Shown: piece by piece, positions 44,940 to 62,004 of the stretch
How the letters are laid out: every line of letters begins with the position of its first letter
Position numbering within the stretch: the stretch's first letter is position 1
Source: Quillaja saponaria
Lineage: Eukaryota > Streptophyta > Magnoliopsida > Fabales > Quillajaceae
Reading direction: 5' to 3'
Length of the DNA: 64,000 bases
Assembly: GCA_029379385.1 (NCBI GenBank)
Contig: CM055606.1
Span: forward strand, 17,943,142-18,007,141
Program-made: the position numbers and the translations under genes
The notes under the pieces: generated by a model
What the model was told of the DNA's origin: nothing
What the model saw: only the letters and a program-made list of their open reading frames with translations
Database searches by the model: none

Positions 44940-46700
44940 AAAAACTGGAAGTAATTTTAGTTAAGAGAAGGAAGCAACAACATAAACAAAATTCATAATG
45001 TGAATGTAACTTTAATCTAACTTAGAAACCATTTTGTTAAATATAATTCACATTTCTAACTGCAAATTGAAAAACATACAGGCCAGGAAGCCAGTGTTAT
45101 TCATTTCATCAGGAAAGAGGGTGTGATACAGTAGTATCTGCCTCCACAGAGAGCACAACAAAGAAAAAAAAAGAAAAAAAAGAATGAATTCCTCAACAAT
45201 AATGTTTTCTGAGAAAGATGCATGAGTAAGGTCACTCCCCTCCAAAGTCTGACACAAAATCCATCGTTTTCATTCTGTGAAATTGTGCAATGCATCAACA
45301 GAAAAACAACCCCCTCCTCCCAGAAAAAAAAAAAAAAAAAGACTACCACAAAAACCATGAGAGAGTGGTCATCACTATTATTTTCTTAACAAGTTCAAAG
45401 ATTTAAAAGCATCAGTTTACACAATCTTAGAACCACAAAAAAAAAACCTTGATGGATTATGACTCAGTGAATTTCATATTGCAAAAATCTATTGCAATCA
45501 TATAATTATGGCTCAACATACATGACTAATGAAGTCACTACTTCTTTAAGTAAATTTATGCATAAAAGTTACACCCTACACGATGACTAGTCACTAGATA
45601 CCATCTTCAAACCCAAAAGAATATCTGTGACAGTAAGTAATCATATCATCGAACACCTATCCTATTTAGCTGACATAAGACAGGTATAACAATACTATTG
45701 ACACATGATCTCGATAAAATCAAAATGTTCTTCTGTGTCAACCACTTACAAGGAATCCATTAAACTTCAAAAGAGTATATAGTTAGTCCATTCATTTGAT
45801 GCCTTGACTGATTTCTTATCATGATGGTATTGGCAACACAAACTACCAAACAATGAAAAGTTTGTTCTATTTGATAGAAATCTAATGTCATCATTTTATT
45901 ATTGTGCAGTTGTACTTGATCCTAAATGTTTGCATCTACAAAAAAGTTTATGGTCTGTGCTTGGGAACTTAGGTATCATAAATTCTCCTTTACAATCAGA
46001 ATGAACTTCAGGAGTGTAAATGCAAAAGCTAAAATTTTAGTATCTTGGGAGGCAGGGAAGTTCTGAACTAAAGTTATGTCAGAGTTAAATTCACCTGCAT
46101 TTGAAAGGCACACAACCAAGCCTATGCTTTCTTATATAGAAGAATTACAGTCTGGCATCATAAATGTGTAGAATGGACACAAAGGGTTGCTACCTCTCTA
46201 ATCAACCATGTAGAATTGACATCCTAGCAAACTGTAGTCTATGACAAGTTTCCAACGCAGTGTCCAAAACCTTAATCCATTATGATCACCATGATTTATC
46301 AATGTTCACAATGAACCCAGATTAGAAAGAAAAAAAAAAAAGACTTTGTTGATTATGTATAACCACAAAGTGGCAAAGGGCAAGAACTCTTAAAGGGTAT
46401 ATATGCTTAACAATATAAAACCTCCAAAAGCAAAACAAAGAGGAATCGATGCAGAGGTATGTTTATAGCAGAATACAAGAGAAAGTGAGAAGGACAGAAA
46501 GTCAAATACAGAGCAACAGTGAAAGAGTAAGAGAAGAAACCAAAGGACCAACCTATGTAAAGCTCAAATATCGATACGTTGTGCCGGAGAAGGAGCTAAT
46601 TCCTCCGTGAAACGGTGATGAGGAGCAGCCTGACGCCCTCACGTGCAATGGATCGCGCAAATGATCGACGGAGACAAGGGGATAGGTGGAGACTCTGTAG
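44940..46700 (-). other. 5' UTR intron and leader exon of the prefoldin gene
   Basis: On the minus strand a donor (TAG|GTTGGTCC, near 46552) follows a GC-richer leader, and an acceptor lies just before the start codon at 44930. The interval carries no coding frame; it has several A- or T-rich homopolymers (for example 45320-45340). Confidence 0.5.
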
Positions 46701-46865
46701 TCTGAGCATGTATTTTTTAGCCCTAATTTTAATTATGGATTAATCAGAGGGGTAGAATGGGAAACATACCCTCCTTCAGAAGCAACAGAACGCAACGTTT
46801 TGGTCTTTTTTTTTTTTTTCTTTGTAAAAAATTTCAATCTCTTTTGGTTAGCACCGACCCCGTAC

Positions 46866-46875
46866 CATATATAAA
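46866..46875 (+). promoter_or_regulatory. TATA box of the SART-1 gene
   Basis: CATATATAAA upstream of a 5' UTR exon that ends at the donor 47031 (AACAAAG|GTACG). The 150 bp between it and the prefoldin leader form a compact bidirectional promoter. Confidence 0.45.
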
Positions 46876-47485
46876 CAAAAACGCATCCGCTGGGTTCCAG
46901 CTTTCGACCCTGTGTTCTTCGAAGCTCCATATCGGCGCTGTTGTCGACCTCCTCGCAGAAACTTCACGGCCATCGTTCAATCTCACTGGTGAAAAAGCAG
47001 GCGAAGTTGGCTATCAGTATTACAACAAAGGTACGAATTTGTTAGAATTTAGGGTTCAAACCCAACTATTTGGATATTTAGAACTTCCTAATTTGTTCAT
47101 GCAAAGGGAATAGTATAGCTTAGAATTCATGCTTTTTTTATTTAATGTGTAGTAGGTTCTCGTTAGTATGCTTTTATGTTGTTTTAAAATCAGTGGTTTT
47201 GGATTGGATTCATCTTTATCTGAATTGCATGTCATACATTTGATAAATTTGGTCATCTATGAAACCTAAGTTAGCTAAATTTTATGGAATGATGCTTGTG
47301 TAACTGCTGTTAACTTGCTTTTAATGAAATTGGCTCACTGCAAGTGTCACCTTTTAGCTCATTACAATTCCCCTTTTCCTCAGATATATGGTTCTTATCT
47401 GTTTGACCTTAGCTTCTTAGGGTTGTGGGAAAATTTATTGAATTTAGAATTTACTTTTTCTAGTTGTATTGTAGGTTCAGTAGAC

Positions 47486-50400
47486 ATGGAATTGGCTGAA
47501 TCAAGATTTGATCGAGATGAATGCCCAATGAGGGAACAATATGATGATTTGGAACAGGTTGGGACTGAGAAATCAAGCAAGCACCGAAGCAAGGATAGGA
47601 AGAGGAGTAGCCGAGGTGAAGACAAGGAAGATAGAAGCAAAGACAAAGAACATTCGAAAAGAGATATTTCAAAAGAAAGAGAGAAAGAAGCTAGAGATTC
47701 AGAGAAGGATCGAGTTTATAGAAGAGAAAGGAAAAAAGAAGATACGGATGAACACGAAAAGGAAAGGAGCAAAGATAGTAAGGCAAGGGAAAAAGATTAT
47801 GATAGAGAGAAATATAGAGAAAAGGAGCGTGAGAAGGATAAAGATCGGAAAAATCGAGGAAAGGAAAAGGACCATGAGAGGGAGAGAGAAACAGAGAAGG
47901 ATAGTGATCGAGGACGAGACAAAGAGAGGGTAAAGGAGAAGAGTAGGGATAGGGATAGAGAAAGGGAAAAGGAGAGGGACAAAATAAATGAAAAGGAAAG
48001 AGAGAAACATAGAGATCGAGAGAAGGAGAGAGAAAACTACAGGGATAAAGATAAGGAGAAGGGGAAGGAGAGGATTAGGGAGAAGGAGAGGGATGTAGAT
48101 CAAGATATAGAGAGGTCAAGAGATAGAGATAAAACAAACAGGAAGAGTCATGAAGAAGATTATGGCTGGAGCAAGGACGAGAACCATAAAGTAGACTACC
48201 ATGAAAAGAGAGCCGGGGAAGTTAGCAAGCAAGGGAAGGCTTCACAAGATTCTGAGAATGAACCAAATGGTGAGAGCTCAGCACACCCATCGGCATCAGA
48301 ACTTGAGGGGCGCATCCTGAAGTAAGTATTTGTTTTGTTCATCCACAATTTAATATTTTAATCTTGCTTTATTTTACTCCTATAAGCTGCTTTTAGTACA
48401 TACAACATATGGTTATGTTATGCTTGTTTTCTTTTTTAGTGTTTCTAAATTCTAGATAGTAGGATTTATGTCAGCACTTTGTATGCAGCCAATTCTCTGA
48501 AGTTTAAGAAACTAATAATATTAGTCAGAACTATGAATCCATTTTTTCATGATCTATTGAATATTTTTCATGTTGTTATGTTTTTTTGGCCAGGATGAAG
48601 GAAGCAAGATTGAATAAACAATCTGAAGGTGTTTCTGAGGCTTTAGCATGGGTTGGTAGGAGTCGTAAGATTGAGGAGAAAAAGAATGCTGGAAAGGCAA
48701 AAGCTTTGAAGCGCTCCAAGATTTTTGAGGAACAGGTTGGATAGCTTTCTCATAGCTTGCACTGGTCTCCACCAGAAACTTTTGATATTTTACTAGATAT
48801 ATAATCGAAGCTTTGTTGTGACTTTTTATAGGACAATATTGGTCAAGAGGAAAGTGAAGATGAGGATGCAACAAAACACACTTCTCGTAAGGATTTTCTT
48901 TCTAAGAATAGGCTTTACAATATGGACACAATTTTGTAAAATGCTGAAATCTTTTGGCAATTGTTTTGAAGAATTTTTTGTTTTCACTGAAAACTGTAGC
49001 TAGCATAATTATTTTCCGAGGAACCCAACCTATTCTTCTGTATGATTTTGTCAATAACTTGGTTCCAATCTGAGTCAGCCCATCCTGTCTGTTGCATTTT
49101 TCATTTTTTTGTTTTGGGAGTCTGATAGGTTGAACTCACTTATATTTTGATTACTTTATCACAGATAATCTGGAAGGAGTTAAAGTGCTTCACGGCCTTG
49201 ACAGAGTGATGGAAGGTGGGGCAGTTGTTTTGACTCTCAAAGATCAGAATATACTTGCTGATGGTGACATTAATGAAGGTATAACTTATTTGATGCACTT
49301 CTTTTATTATTTATGGCTATGTCCCTAAATGACACGTTTTCATGCAACAGAGGTTGATATGCTTGAGAATGTGGAAATCGGAGAGCAAAAACGGAGAAGT
49401 GAGGCTTATCAGGCTTCAAAGAAGAAAACAGGGATATATGATGATAAGTAAGATGCTAATTACTGGGGTTTTTTTTTTTTTTTTTTAAAATCCTGTTAGC
49501 TATAGAAATATAAGTATCTTACAAGCCCTGCATCTTCTCGTAATTCAGGTTCAACGACGACCTTGTTTCAGAGAAGAAAATACTTCCACAGTACAATGAT
49601 CCAGCTACTGACGAGGTTAGATTTTGTTTTTATCTTTATTCACTTTTTTTGGTTCATTTTTCATATTTCTTACTACAAGCAAGGGATGTTGAGTGGGGGT
49701 GTTATTTCCAACAATTGTACTCATTTGATTTTTCCTGCTCAGGGTTTTATTCTTGATGAAAGGGGTAAATTTTCTGGTGAAGCAGAGAAGAAGCTTGAAG
49801 AGGTAAAAATCTTTCCTTGTTTATTATTTGGAAAACGATAACTGGAGAGAACACTCTAGTATTTGAGGAACAGGGGATTATTGTCCTTAAAGATAGTGTA
49901 CCACATCACTGTATGACTTCCTTTTTCTACCTGTTTTATCATTTTTTGTTGGAGTTGCCCATGTAGTATATTTGGGGCAGAACTTGCTTCCAGTTAGTGG
50001 TTTTTCTCTTATTTTTGCTACACATGGGAAGTCTGTCATGAAGCTATCATGTGCTAATAAAGGGTTTTTCCTTATTGCCAGCTGCGTAGAAGATTACAAG
50101 GTGTCTCCACACATAATCAATTTGAGGATTTAAACACCTCTGGGAATTTTTCATCAGATTACTATACTCATGAAGAAATGCTTCAATTTAAGAAGCCCAA
50201 GAAGAAAAAGTCCCTGCGGAAGAAAGAGAAGCTAGACATAGATTCCCTTGAAGCAGAAGCACGCTCTGCTGGTTTGGGTGTTGCAGATCTTGGTTCTCGG
50301 AATGATGCAAAGAAGCAGGCCATCAAAGAGGAGCAAGCAAGATTTGAGGCTGAAAAGAGAAACAGTGCTTACCAGTCTGCTTATTCGAAAGCTGATGAAG

Positions 50401-53400
50401 CATCAAAATTGCTGCGACTAGAACAAACTCTTCCTGTTAAATTGGAGGAAGATGAAATTCCAGTTTTTGCCGATGATGATGAGGATCTTAATAAATCCTT
50501 AGAGAGAGCAAGAAGAATAGCACTGAAAAAGAAGGAGGAGGAGGCAGCTTCTGGTCCTCAAGCCATTGCCTTGCTTGCCACTAATCCCAACAGTCAGACT
50601 GCACATATTCAAAACCCTACAACTGGAGAATCACAAGAAAACAAAGTTGTTTTCACAGAGATGGAAGAATTTGTGTGGGGACTTCAAATTGATGAAGGTA
50701 TATTTCCACTTTATGTGCTTCAGCTACCATGAATTTTTACAACCCTCAGCTTTTAAATTCTGAAGCTTAAGCTATTCTAGTTGGATGCAAGATTCAACCA
50801 TATATACTGTTTTGAAGTGCTTAACATATCTTTCTCTGGTTGTCCACTACGCAGGCAAACATGGTGTTCTTATATGTAAAATATTTACCTATACTTTAAA
50901 TTAATCTTGAACATTCATGTAAATTACTGATACTTGATAGTGATCTTAGTTGAGGGGGACAAAAAAAGGGTTAGTATTGCCTTACTTTTTGATGTTATCC
51001 TGCTGCTGTATATTTGTCAGTCAGCTACCTGTTTACATTTTAATTTTGTTATCTGTGCTGCAGCTGGTCCCCCTATCTCTGTCCGTTAGGATCAAAATTT
51101 GTGCTTGTGTGTGATCTTCATGTGATAGTATTCTTCTAATTGTGTGTTCACATCAGATTTTACCGATAAACAAAATCTAGTGGTTTCTTAGGATTTTTTA
51201 TGTTATATAATTGGAAAGAGTTGAAGATTAAGAGGCCTAAGTTATATGTCTCTTTTTGATGTTTCAGAAGCACGCAAGCCAGAAAGTGGAGATGTCTTTA
51301 TGCAGGAAGATGAAGAGGCAAAACCTCTTGATGAAGGAGAAACTGATGAGGCTGGTGGATGGACTGAAATTCAAGAAAATAGTGAAGATGAACACTCAGC
51401 TAGGGAGGATAAGGAGGAGATAGTTCCAGATGAAATTATCCATGAAGTTACAGTTGGGAAAGGACTATCAGGTGTCTTGAAGCTGCTTAAAGAACGAGGA
51501 ACACTTAAAGAAAGTGTTGAATGGGGTGGCAGAAACATGGACAAGAAAAAGAGCAAACTTGTTGGCATTTTAGATGGTGATGAGCCAAAGGATACTCGTT
51601 CATCTTCTTTGGTCGACAACAAAAAAGAGATTCTTCTTGAAAGGAGAGATGAATTTGGGCGACTTGTAAGTTCTCTGTGTTCTTTATCAACAATTTTACT
51701 CGATATTGTAATAAGTTAGTATTATAATCCTTTGACATCATATATTATTATTTGTGTCTACATGCCACTTACATGGCAAAAGGGGGGAGGGGGGAGGCGG
51801 GAGGGAAGAACTTAAGGCCTTGTGGGCCAAATCTGGAAATGTTTGGGAGGATAATGTACTTTTTTGTTCTTATAAGCCTCCATAAGTGTCAGAGTAGTCC
51901 TTTGGTTGGTTTAGGGCTTAGCCTCAACCATCATCCCTTCCTTTCAATAAATTGCTGACTTCGCAAAAGAAAAGAACCTTCTAAACCCATGGGCTAAGAA
52001 ACTTATTGCTAAATGTAGGAGGATAATGTCTTTATAAGGGCTATTTATCTCCGTTTGGGGTCAAAGTCATCCTTTCAAGTTAAGGTTTTCATTGGACTCA
52101 TAAGCTCCCTTAGCTGTCAGATTACTTATTTTAGTTCGGGATTTGAGCTTAGAGGCTCATCATCTTTTCACTTCAGTCAATCAAAGAAAACAAATACTAA
52201 TGGAAAAATTCAAAGATATTAATTGTACCATTAAATGTACTAATAGTATATGTGGCATCTAGGGCGTGAGACCTCGTGTTATGTTGGTCAAATTAGAAGG
52301 TCATAATGATTATGGATTAGTGGTCTTTTTATGTATTGATTTATTTCCTCTTCCAGATGACTCCAAAGGAGGCATTTCGCATGATTTCTCATAAGTTCCA
52401 TGGGAAGGGGCCAGGAAAAATGAAGCAAGAAAAACGTCTAAAGCAATTCCTGCAAGAATCAAAGCTAAAGCAAATGAAGAGTTCAGATACACCATCATTG
52501 TCAGTAGAGAGAATGAGGGAAGCCCAAGAAAGCTCGAAGACACCATATCTTGTTCTTAGTGGTCATGTTAAACCAGGGTATGTTCCTCTCTTTTATTTTA
52601 TCATGATTATTGATTGCACAATGTTTGCTAGGAGCAAAAAAAGGAGTTATAGTTTTGGATAAACAAAAACAGGTTCCTGATCTGAAATGTAGGCTAGAGC
52701 TGCAAGGAGTCTTATTTACACTGACCAAAGCATTTTCTTCTCTTTTCCCTTAAAAGTAATTTTGTTTTTGCACACATAACATGAGTTTAATTTTGAACCT
52801 CTGCTGCTTGAACTTGTATTTTACTCCAAGGTAAGTGCGAGATCCATATTTGACACTTGGCGGAAATTGGACGCTTTGAATGATGTTGAAGAGCAGTCTC
52901 AGTGCCTCTTTTGTGGTGGATCATAGAGAGGGAGAGGGGGAGGGAAAGAGGCCGGGAGAGGTTGGGCATATTGTGCCCGATCCCAACTTGATCCATTGTG
53001 GTGGAACAAGACAAATGCAGCTTCTTACCTTTTTTTATTAATTGTTGTTCTTCCACTTTTCCTATCCCTTTTAGACCTAAACCTGCAAACTGGAATATAA
53101 AGCCGCTTGTTTGTTGCCCAGTCACAGCTAAAGCCTCTGACCAAATTTACTGCCGTAACTTTTTGGCACAATCCCCATACCCATATCCTTGGTGCAGTTC
53201 ACATATCTAAGAGTCTGGATAGAAAGTGAAATGTCGAAATACATACTCACCCAATACCTGTAGCATATGGTTTGCATTCATTTTGATCCGAAAACTTTAA
53301 CATTTCTTAGTTTACTACACTCCTAATTCTTGAGTCAAGTGGACATGAATATTGTATCTAGTGTATATTAGAAGAAGCAGATGCCTAAAAGAACATAAAA

Positions 53401-55101
53401 AGACATATTTAATTATGCTTTCATACCCGTGTATCTCTATAACTTTGTGTTGTATTTTGATTTTCCCTTTTGGGTGTCTCTGTGTCAATGTTGTATCATT
53501 TCCATGTCCTGACCTTATCTCTGTCAGTGCTTTATAGATTGCTTATATAGAACATAAACCACAATCCACAACTTTTCCTGTTGCTCTGTTCAAATTGGAG
53601 ACTTGATGCAATTTTGTTTCTATTTGCATGCCTAATGGATATGCACAGGCCATTTGTGTCAAAAGTATTTTTATTTGCCTGTGCAGTTTATTTTCTCTTA
53701 CCAAATTCAGTGAAGAACATGACCAGTTATATGGTCTCAGTGGATTGCACTTTTTGTTATATTGATTGTTTGGAGTGGGAAATGGGGTGTTGAACTTCTT
53801 GATTGATATACTTCTACATTTATTTATGTATTTATGTTCTATTTCCAGGCAAACTAGTGATCCTCAAAGTGGTTTTGCTACTGTCGAGAAGGATGTTCAA
53901 GGAGGCTTGACACCCATGCTAGGTGATCGAAAGGTAAGTCAATTCTTACACATGGAATTCTTTCCCCGTGTTTTTGTTATGCGTGAATAAATTGCATGCA
54001 AGCACTGTATAGATACACTTTTCCCCTTTTTTATTATGGATATGGATGTATTTCTAGGTTTATTCAGATCTTATCATGTCATGTATTACTCTAGTATATC
54101 TTGGTATTTGTACTTGGTTGGCACCATTTAGTAAATGTGGTTCTGATTAGTGTATAGCTGCTGCGTGCTTGCATCACTGAGAGGAGAAAACACCATGGTT
54201 ATGGGATTGCTGGCCTTGAGTCATGAAACTCCATTTTGTTATTGGATGCACCTCTGACTCCAATTAATATGGTTTTACTCTTAATCAGAGGGGATGAGGT
54301 GGAGGAATATAAGAACACAGGATATGGATGGTATACACTATACACAATTTTGTAAAGGATAAAAAGGGAAAGTTCAAAAGAGTATGCATACTGAGAAGCC
54401 CTGTTAGAATTGACAGTTAAGAACAGAGGATATGAGTGGTATACATGAAAGAGATAAAGCAAAAACGGAAGTTCAAAAACTGGACTACTATGTAGAAGTG
54501 GGGTGAACAATCACTTTAAATAGTATTGCAGTAGATAGATAGAAAGATAGGTATCTTATGTATTGTAATGATTTTGTTGTGCAAATAAATTGTTTTCTTT
54601 TACATAGTTTACTTGTGATGTGTCTACGTCTAATTTTTACCTAGAAATTTGGAAAAATAAACAAGTATCACATGTATACCTGCACTGGATTCTGAGCAAC
54701 AGAGTAAAAAATAATCTGTTTTCTTCTTTTGGAGATTAAAAAAGAGGTTGGGGAGGGAGTGGAGGAGGGGAGAGCGATAGATGTGATAGAAAAGGAATAT
54801 GCGCTGATGGATCTTGGAGCTTGAGCTTTGTAGACCTTCAGCATGTCTTAAGCTTTTTAAGCATAAGAATAAAAAGTCGAGAACTTATTTCTTCTTACTT
54901 CTCTTTTGGCTATGTTCTCTCATCCACATTTGAAATAGATTACTAATGTTGTATTATCCCATCCTTCTGTATTTTCCGTGTTGTAATAGCATCTGATGGA
55001 ACAAGAAATTTTCTTGTCCATTTCAGGTTGAGCACTTTTTGGGGATTAAGCGCAAGGCCGAGTCATTGAATTCCAGCACATCAAAGAAGCCTAAATCTTG
55101 A
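47486..55101 (+). CDS. SART-1 family splicing factor, DOT2/MDF type (921 aa)
   Basis: Twelve coding exons: 47486-48321, 48594-48735, 48832-48886, 49165-49278, 49351-49447, 49549-49615, 49743-49802, 50082-50697, 51268-51665, 52357-52577, 53849-53933, 55027-55101. All GT-AG, phases close to 922 codons. A 5' UTR intron (47031-47474) precedes the ATG. Family role: human SART1/yeast Snu66 is a U4/U6.U5 tri-snRNP protein; the Arabidopsis member DOT2/MDF is needed for vein and meristem development. The N-terminal 270 residues are a Lys/Arg/Glu/Asp alternating tract. SART-1 blocks follow: EALAWVGRSRKIEEKK, LEGVKVLHGLDRVMEGGAVV, DERGKFSGEAEKKLEE, GKGLSGVLKLLKERGTL, DEFGRLMTPKEAFRMISHKF, HGKGPGKMKQEKRLKQF and the end KPKS. 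Length is close to the family norm (about 800-900). No lesion seen. Confidence 0.95.
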
Positions 55102-55857
55102 AGGATTCAATTTTTGAGGCATAAGGTGATTTATATGCAAGCTTAGAAGCTAACTTTATGAGAAACAAAGGCCTGCAAATGGCATTTATGATTGTAAAGC
55201 TTGTTTTGGCAAAAAGAAATGAATTACAAAGAACATGATTTAATAACTCGGCCACCTGTGTATTTTGTGATTCTTTCTCCTCGGTCAAATGTTTTAATGT
55301 AAGATTGATTACAATATCATACACGTTTTCTTATGCGAGTTACACATTTAGATGGAGAGCCATGGAAGTTCTGACCGTAGGCACCATCCTTGTGTGTTTG
55401 GTTACAATATCATACACGTTGGCAAAAATGTTTCTGTACCAAGAAAAGAATAACGAGCTTATTCTGTGCTAGGGAGAGGAGAAAGTGTGAGGAAAGAGGA
55501 AAATAATATTATTTTTATTAAGAAATAGTTATGATATCATATTGGGTATGTTCAAACAGGTTGAATTTTGTTGAATATTAGATTGGATTATTTTACTGTG
55601 CTACAGGTAAGAGTTTGTTTTAAGAGAGTAAATATGAGAACCATGGAAGTAAAGGAACAATCCACTAGAAAACCAGTTAGGGACACATCTCGGATTACCA
55701 ACTAGGTGATGAGAACCAAACAACAAAGCTTGGAATCAGGCAAAAAATAATGATCCAAAATCACATTTATTGGAGCAAACAAATACCAACGAAATCTATA
55801 CCAATCTTCTTAGAGAAGCATTCTATTTGCCTGATGGTAGAAAGCTTTAGTTGAAAT
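55102..55857. other. Intergenic DNA between convergent genes
   Basis: 3' UTRs of the SART-1 and cysteine synthase genes meet here. A short phrase, ATCATACACGTT, occurs twice (about 55315 and 55405). No gene supported. Confidence 0.5.
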
Positions 55858-59576
<3,719 letters not shown>

Positions 59577-61554
59577 ATTATCAGATTACTGCAAAGCTGA
59601 AACGAAAAAACAAAATTTGAATTACATTGAGTTTCTTCTTATATACAAAACCATTATTTTAATGTGCTACAAATGAAAATTTTCTTAGCATAGAAGGAGA
59701 TTTCCAATATTAGATGTCACAAACATTTTCACCCAAAGAAGTCAATATCTTTCTCAACACAAATTTCAATCTTTTCAGCTAAAAACAAATGCCAACAATA
59801 AACTACTATTCTAAATTCAGTATTTAACTTTCCCCTTACCAGCTTTCCCAGAAACCAAACAGATGTTTAGAGAAACCAAAAGTCTTCCACCTTATCTATG
59901 CCACATGAATCGAATAAAAAACACCAAAACAGATATAAAAAAACAAACTTTCAAATCATACTATCTTAATTTTCAACACCCATGACCCAACTGATAATTC
60001 AAATTTATTCATTCGTCCAGGTCTTAAAGAGTCATGATGCCTATTGATTTTGATTTGATTAACGATCATATCCCAATTAAGTGCATTATTAAAAAAATAA
60101 CTAATAAAAATGGAGGATTAAGAAGAAAAGAAAAACTAAATCACCTTTCAATAGTGAGTCACAGCGCCACAGGAGCTGATGAGGACGACCTGTTTTTGTT
60201 AAGCAAGTTTAGTCAAGTAGGGGGATTTGGTCGAATTATATAGAAGAAAAAAAAAAAAAAAACCAAGGCGGTTTATGATGTCATTTTCGGATAGTCTGTC
60301 TAAATTTGCTGGACAGGCACTTAGCACCAAAACTGGTTATTGTGATTGGCCGGTTGAACCTAACCGGTTTCACAGCCCTAACTGCAATGGTTCATGAATC
60401 ATGATCATCAATTCAGACTAGGGGTAAGGTATTGTTTGGCCACCATGTCATCTCGATTAATCCACCAAATATCTTATTTATGCAAATTTAAGAAAAAAAT
60501 TATGAAATTTTAAATTCTATAATATTTTTGAAGGTTTTTAAACTGATGTTAATGTAATAATTATAAAAAATTTATATCATTTATTATATTGATTACTCAT
60601 AATTTTAATATTGTGTAATAAATAATTATTATTTTTATAATATTTAAAATTTAAAAATTCATATTTATTACACATTATTAAATAATATTTATTAAAAAAA
60701 TAATATTTTTAAAACCCATAAAACAAGGAAAATGAAACACACATCGTTAAACCCATAAAGTTATTTAGACTTCAGTTTTGAATATTCCAAATGGGAGTTG
60801 ATTTTCCAACTTTCATTTGGGTAATGTCATAGGAGTATTTGATTTTGAGTAGATGGAAAGCTATCACATGGAATGGATGCTAATAAAGTAATCAATGTAT
60901 TTAGATATTAGTCAATGATTCTAAACTTGACTTTCAAAATATTTATTAAAATATAATAAATGCGGTTTCTAAATTTTTTTTTATAAAAAATTATTAATTA
61001 TTTAATACTGAAGTTATTGTTAATTATTACAATAATTTATCACCTTATAAGCATTCAAAGTGAGGGTGGAATATAATATCTGCTCATCTTGTTTTGGTAA
61101 ATAAGCATGTGAATGGAATGAAAATGGAACACTAACCTTATCTTTATTTAAAAAAGAGAAGTGGAAAGAAAGAAATTGTTATTAAATATTAGAATTAAGC
61201 CATTAAAATTTTAATCATACAATTAGCTAACACTTTCACTGATGTTACTTGCAGCCAATTTAATTGAAAATTTATTTTACTCTTTCCAAATGGAACATAA
61301 AGTTCCTGGCAAAAAAAAAAAAATGGAACATAGAGTTAGGTAAATAAAAATACACAGCTGATGTAAGAAGACATCGTATGGACATGCTATGATGCTAACA
61401 AGGGCAATGAAAGAAACCGTTTTGTTTTATCACTCCCTTACTCCAATGTCTAAAATGTTAAACCACATACAAAAAACCTTATCCTTTCAAGTACCACACA
61501 ACTTAGCAGTCTCTCAAACCCTTTTCCCCAACCCCAACCCAAAAACAAAAAAAC
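59577..61554. other. Leader and promoter of cysteine synthase; intergenic DNA; FdC1 promoter
   Basis: 59588-60240 holds the cysteine synthase 5' UTR exons and intron. 60430-61320 is AT-rich and empty apart from an A-run at about 61310-61322. The last 200 bases are the C- and A-rich leader of the ferredoxin gene. Confidence 0.5.
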
Positions 61555-62004
61555 ATGGCAACCCTTCAATTTCCTCCAGCTCTTACCCTCTCTGTTTTTA
61601 AACAGAAGCATCCCACCAAGCTATCTGCTGCTTTCCAGCTGAATACAAGGCCACGCCTTGGCTCACGCCAATCTCTATCAGGCATTGTCAAGGCATATAA
61701 AGTAGTGGTTGAGCATGAGGGTCAATCCAAAGAGCTGGAAGTGGAACCTGATGAGACTATACTATCCAAGGCATTGGACTCTGGCATGTCTGTGCCACAT
61801 GACTGCAAGCTTGGGGTATGCATGACTTGCCCAGCTCAGCTATTAAGTGGCTCAGTTGATCAGAGTGAAGGAATGCTCAGCGATGATGTGGTAGAGCGTG
61901 GGTATGCACTACTGTGCGCGGCGTATCCAAGGTCGGATTGTCAGATTAGGACTATCCCTGAAGATGAGCTACTGTCATTGCAATTAGCAACAGCTAATGA
62001 CTAA
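61555..62004 (+). CDS. FdC1: Ferredoxin C1, chloroplast, 2Fe-2S (149 aa)
   Basis: Intronless. Residues 1 to about 46 are a Ser/Thr/Arg-rich chloroplast transit peptide. The ferredoxin domain follows (AYKVVVEHEGQSKELEVEPD) with the cluster cysteines Cys84, Cys89, Cys92 and Cys121, spacing CX4CX2CX28C; leaf photosynthetic ferredoxins have X29. The C-terminal extension (PEDELLSLQLATAND) is the hallmark of the FdC1 group, which accepts electrons from photosystem I but does not support NADP reduction well in Arabidopsis (At4g14890). The ATG follows a C/A-rich leader and starts the family's MATL sequence. Intact, with a high-confidence family call. Confidence 0.95.
   Translation: MATLQFPPALTLSVFKQKHPTKLSAAFQLNTRPRLGSRQSLSGIVKAYKVVVEHEGQSKELEVEPDETILSKALDSGMSVPHDCKLGVCMTCPAQLLSGSVDQSEGMLSDDVVERGYALLCAAYPRSDCQIRTIPEDELLSLQLATAND

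Noticed and set aside
46757..47113. Plus-strand frame upstream of SART-1, in phase with it after splicing
   Set aside because: Its ATG lies upstream of the TATA box, so it is unlikely to be transcribed; the leader being in phase is probably chance.
47699..48103. 134-codon antisense frame over the SART-1 charged tract
   Set aside because: Shadow of a purine-rich coding strand; the product would be a repetitive Leu/Ile/Phe/Ser string.
60777..61140. Possible hAT-like MITE with GGAATGGAATGAAAATGG
   Set aside because: No matching inverted terminus or target duplication found.
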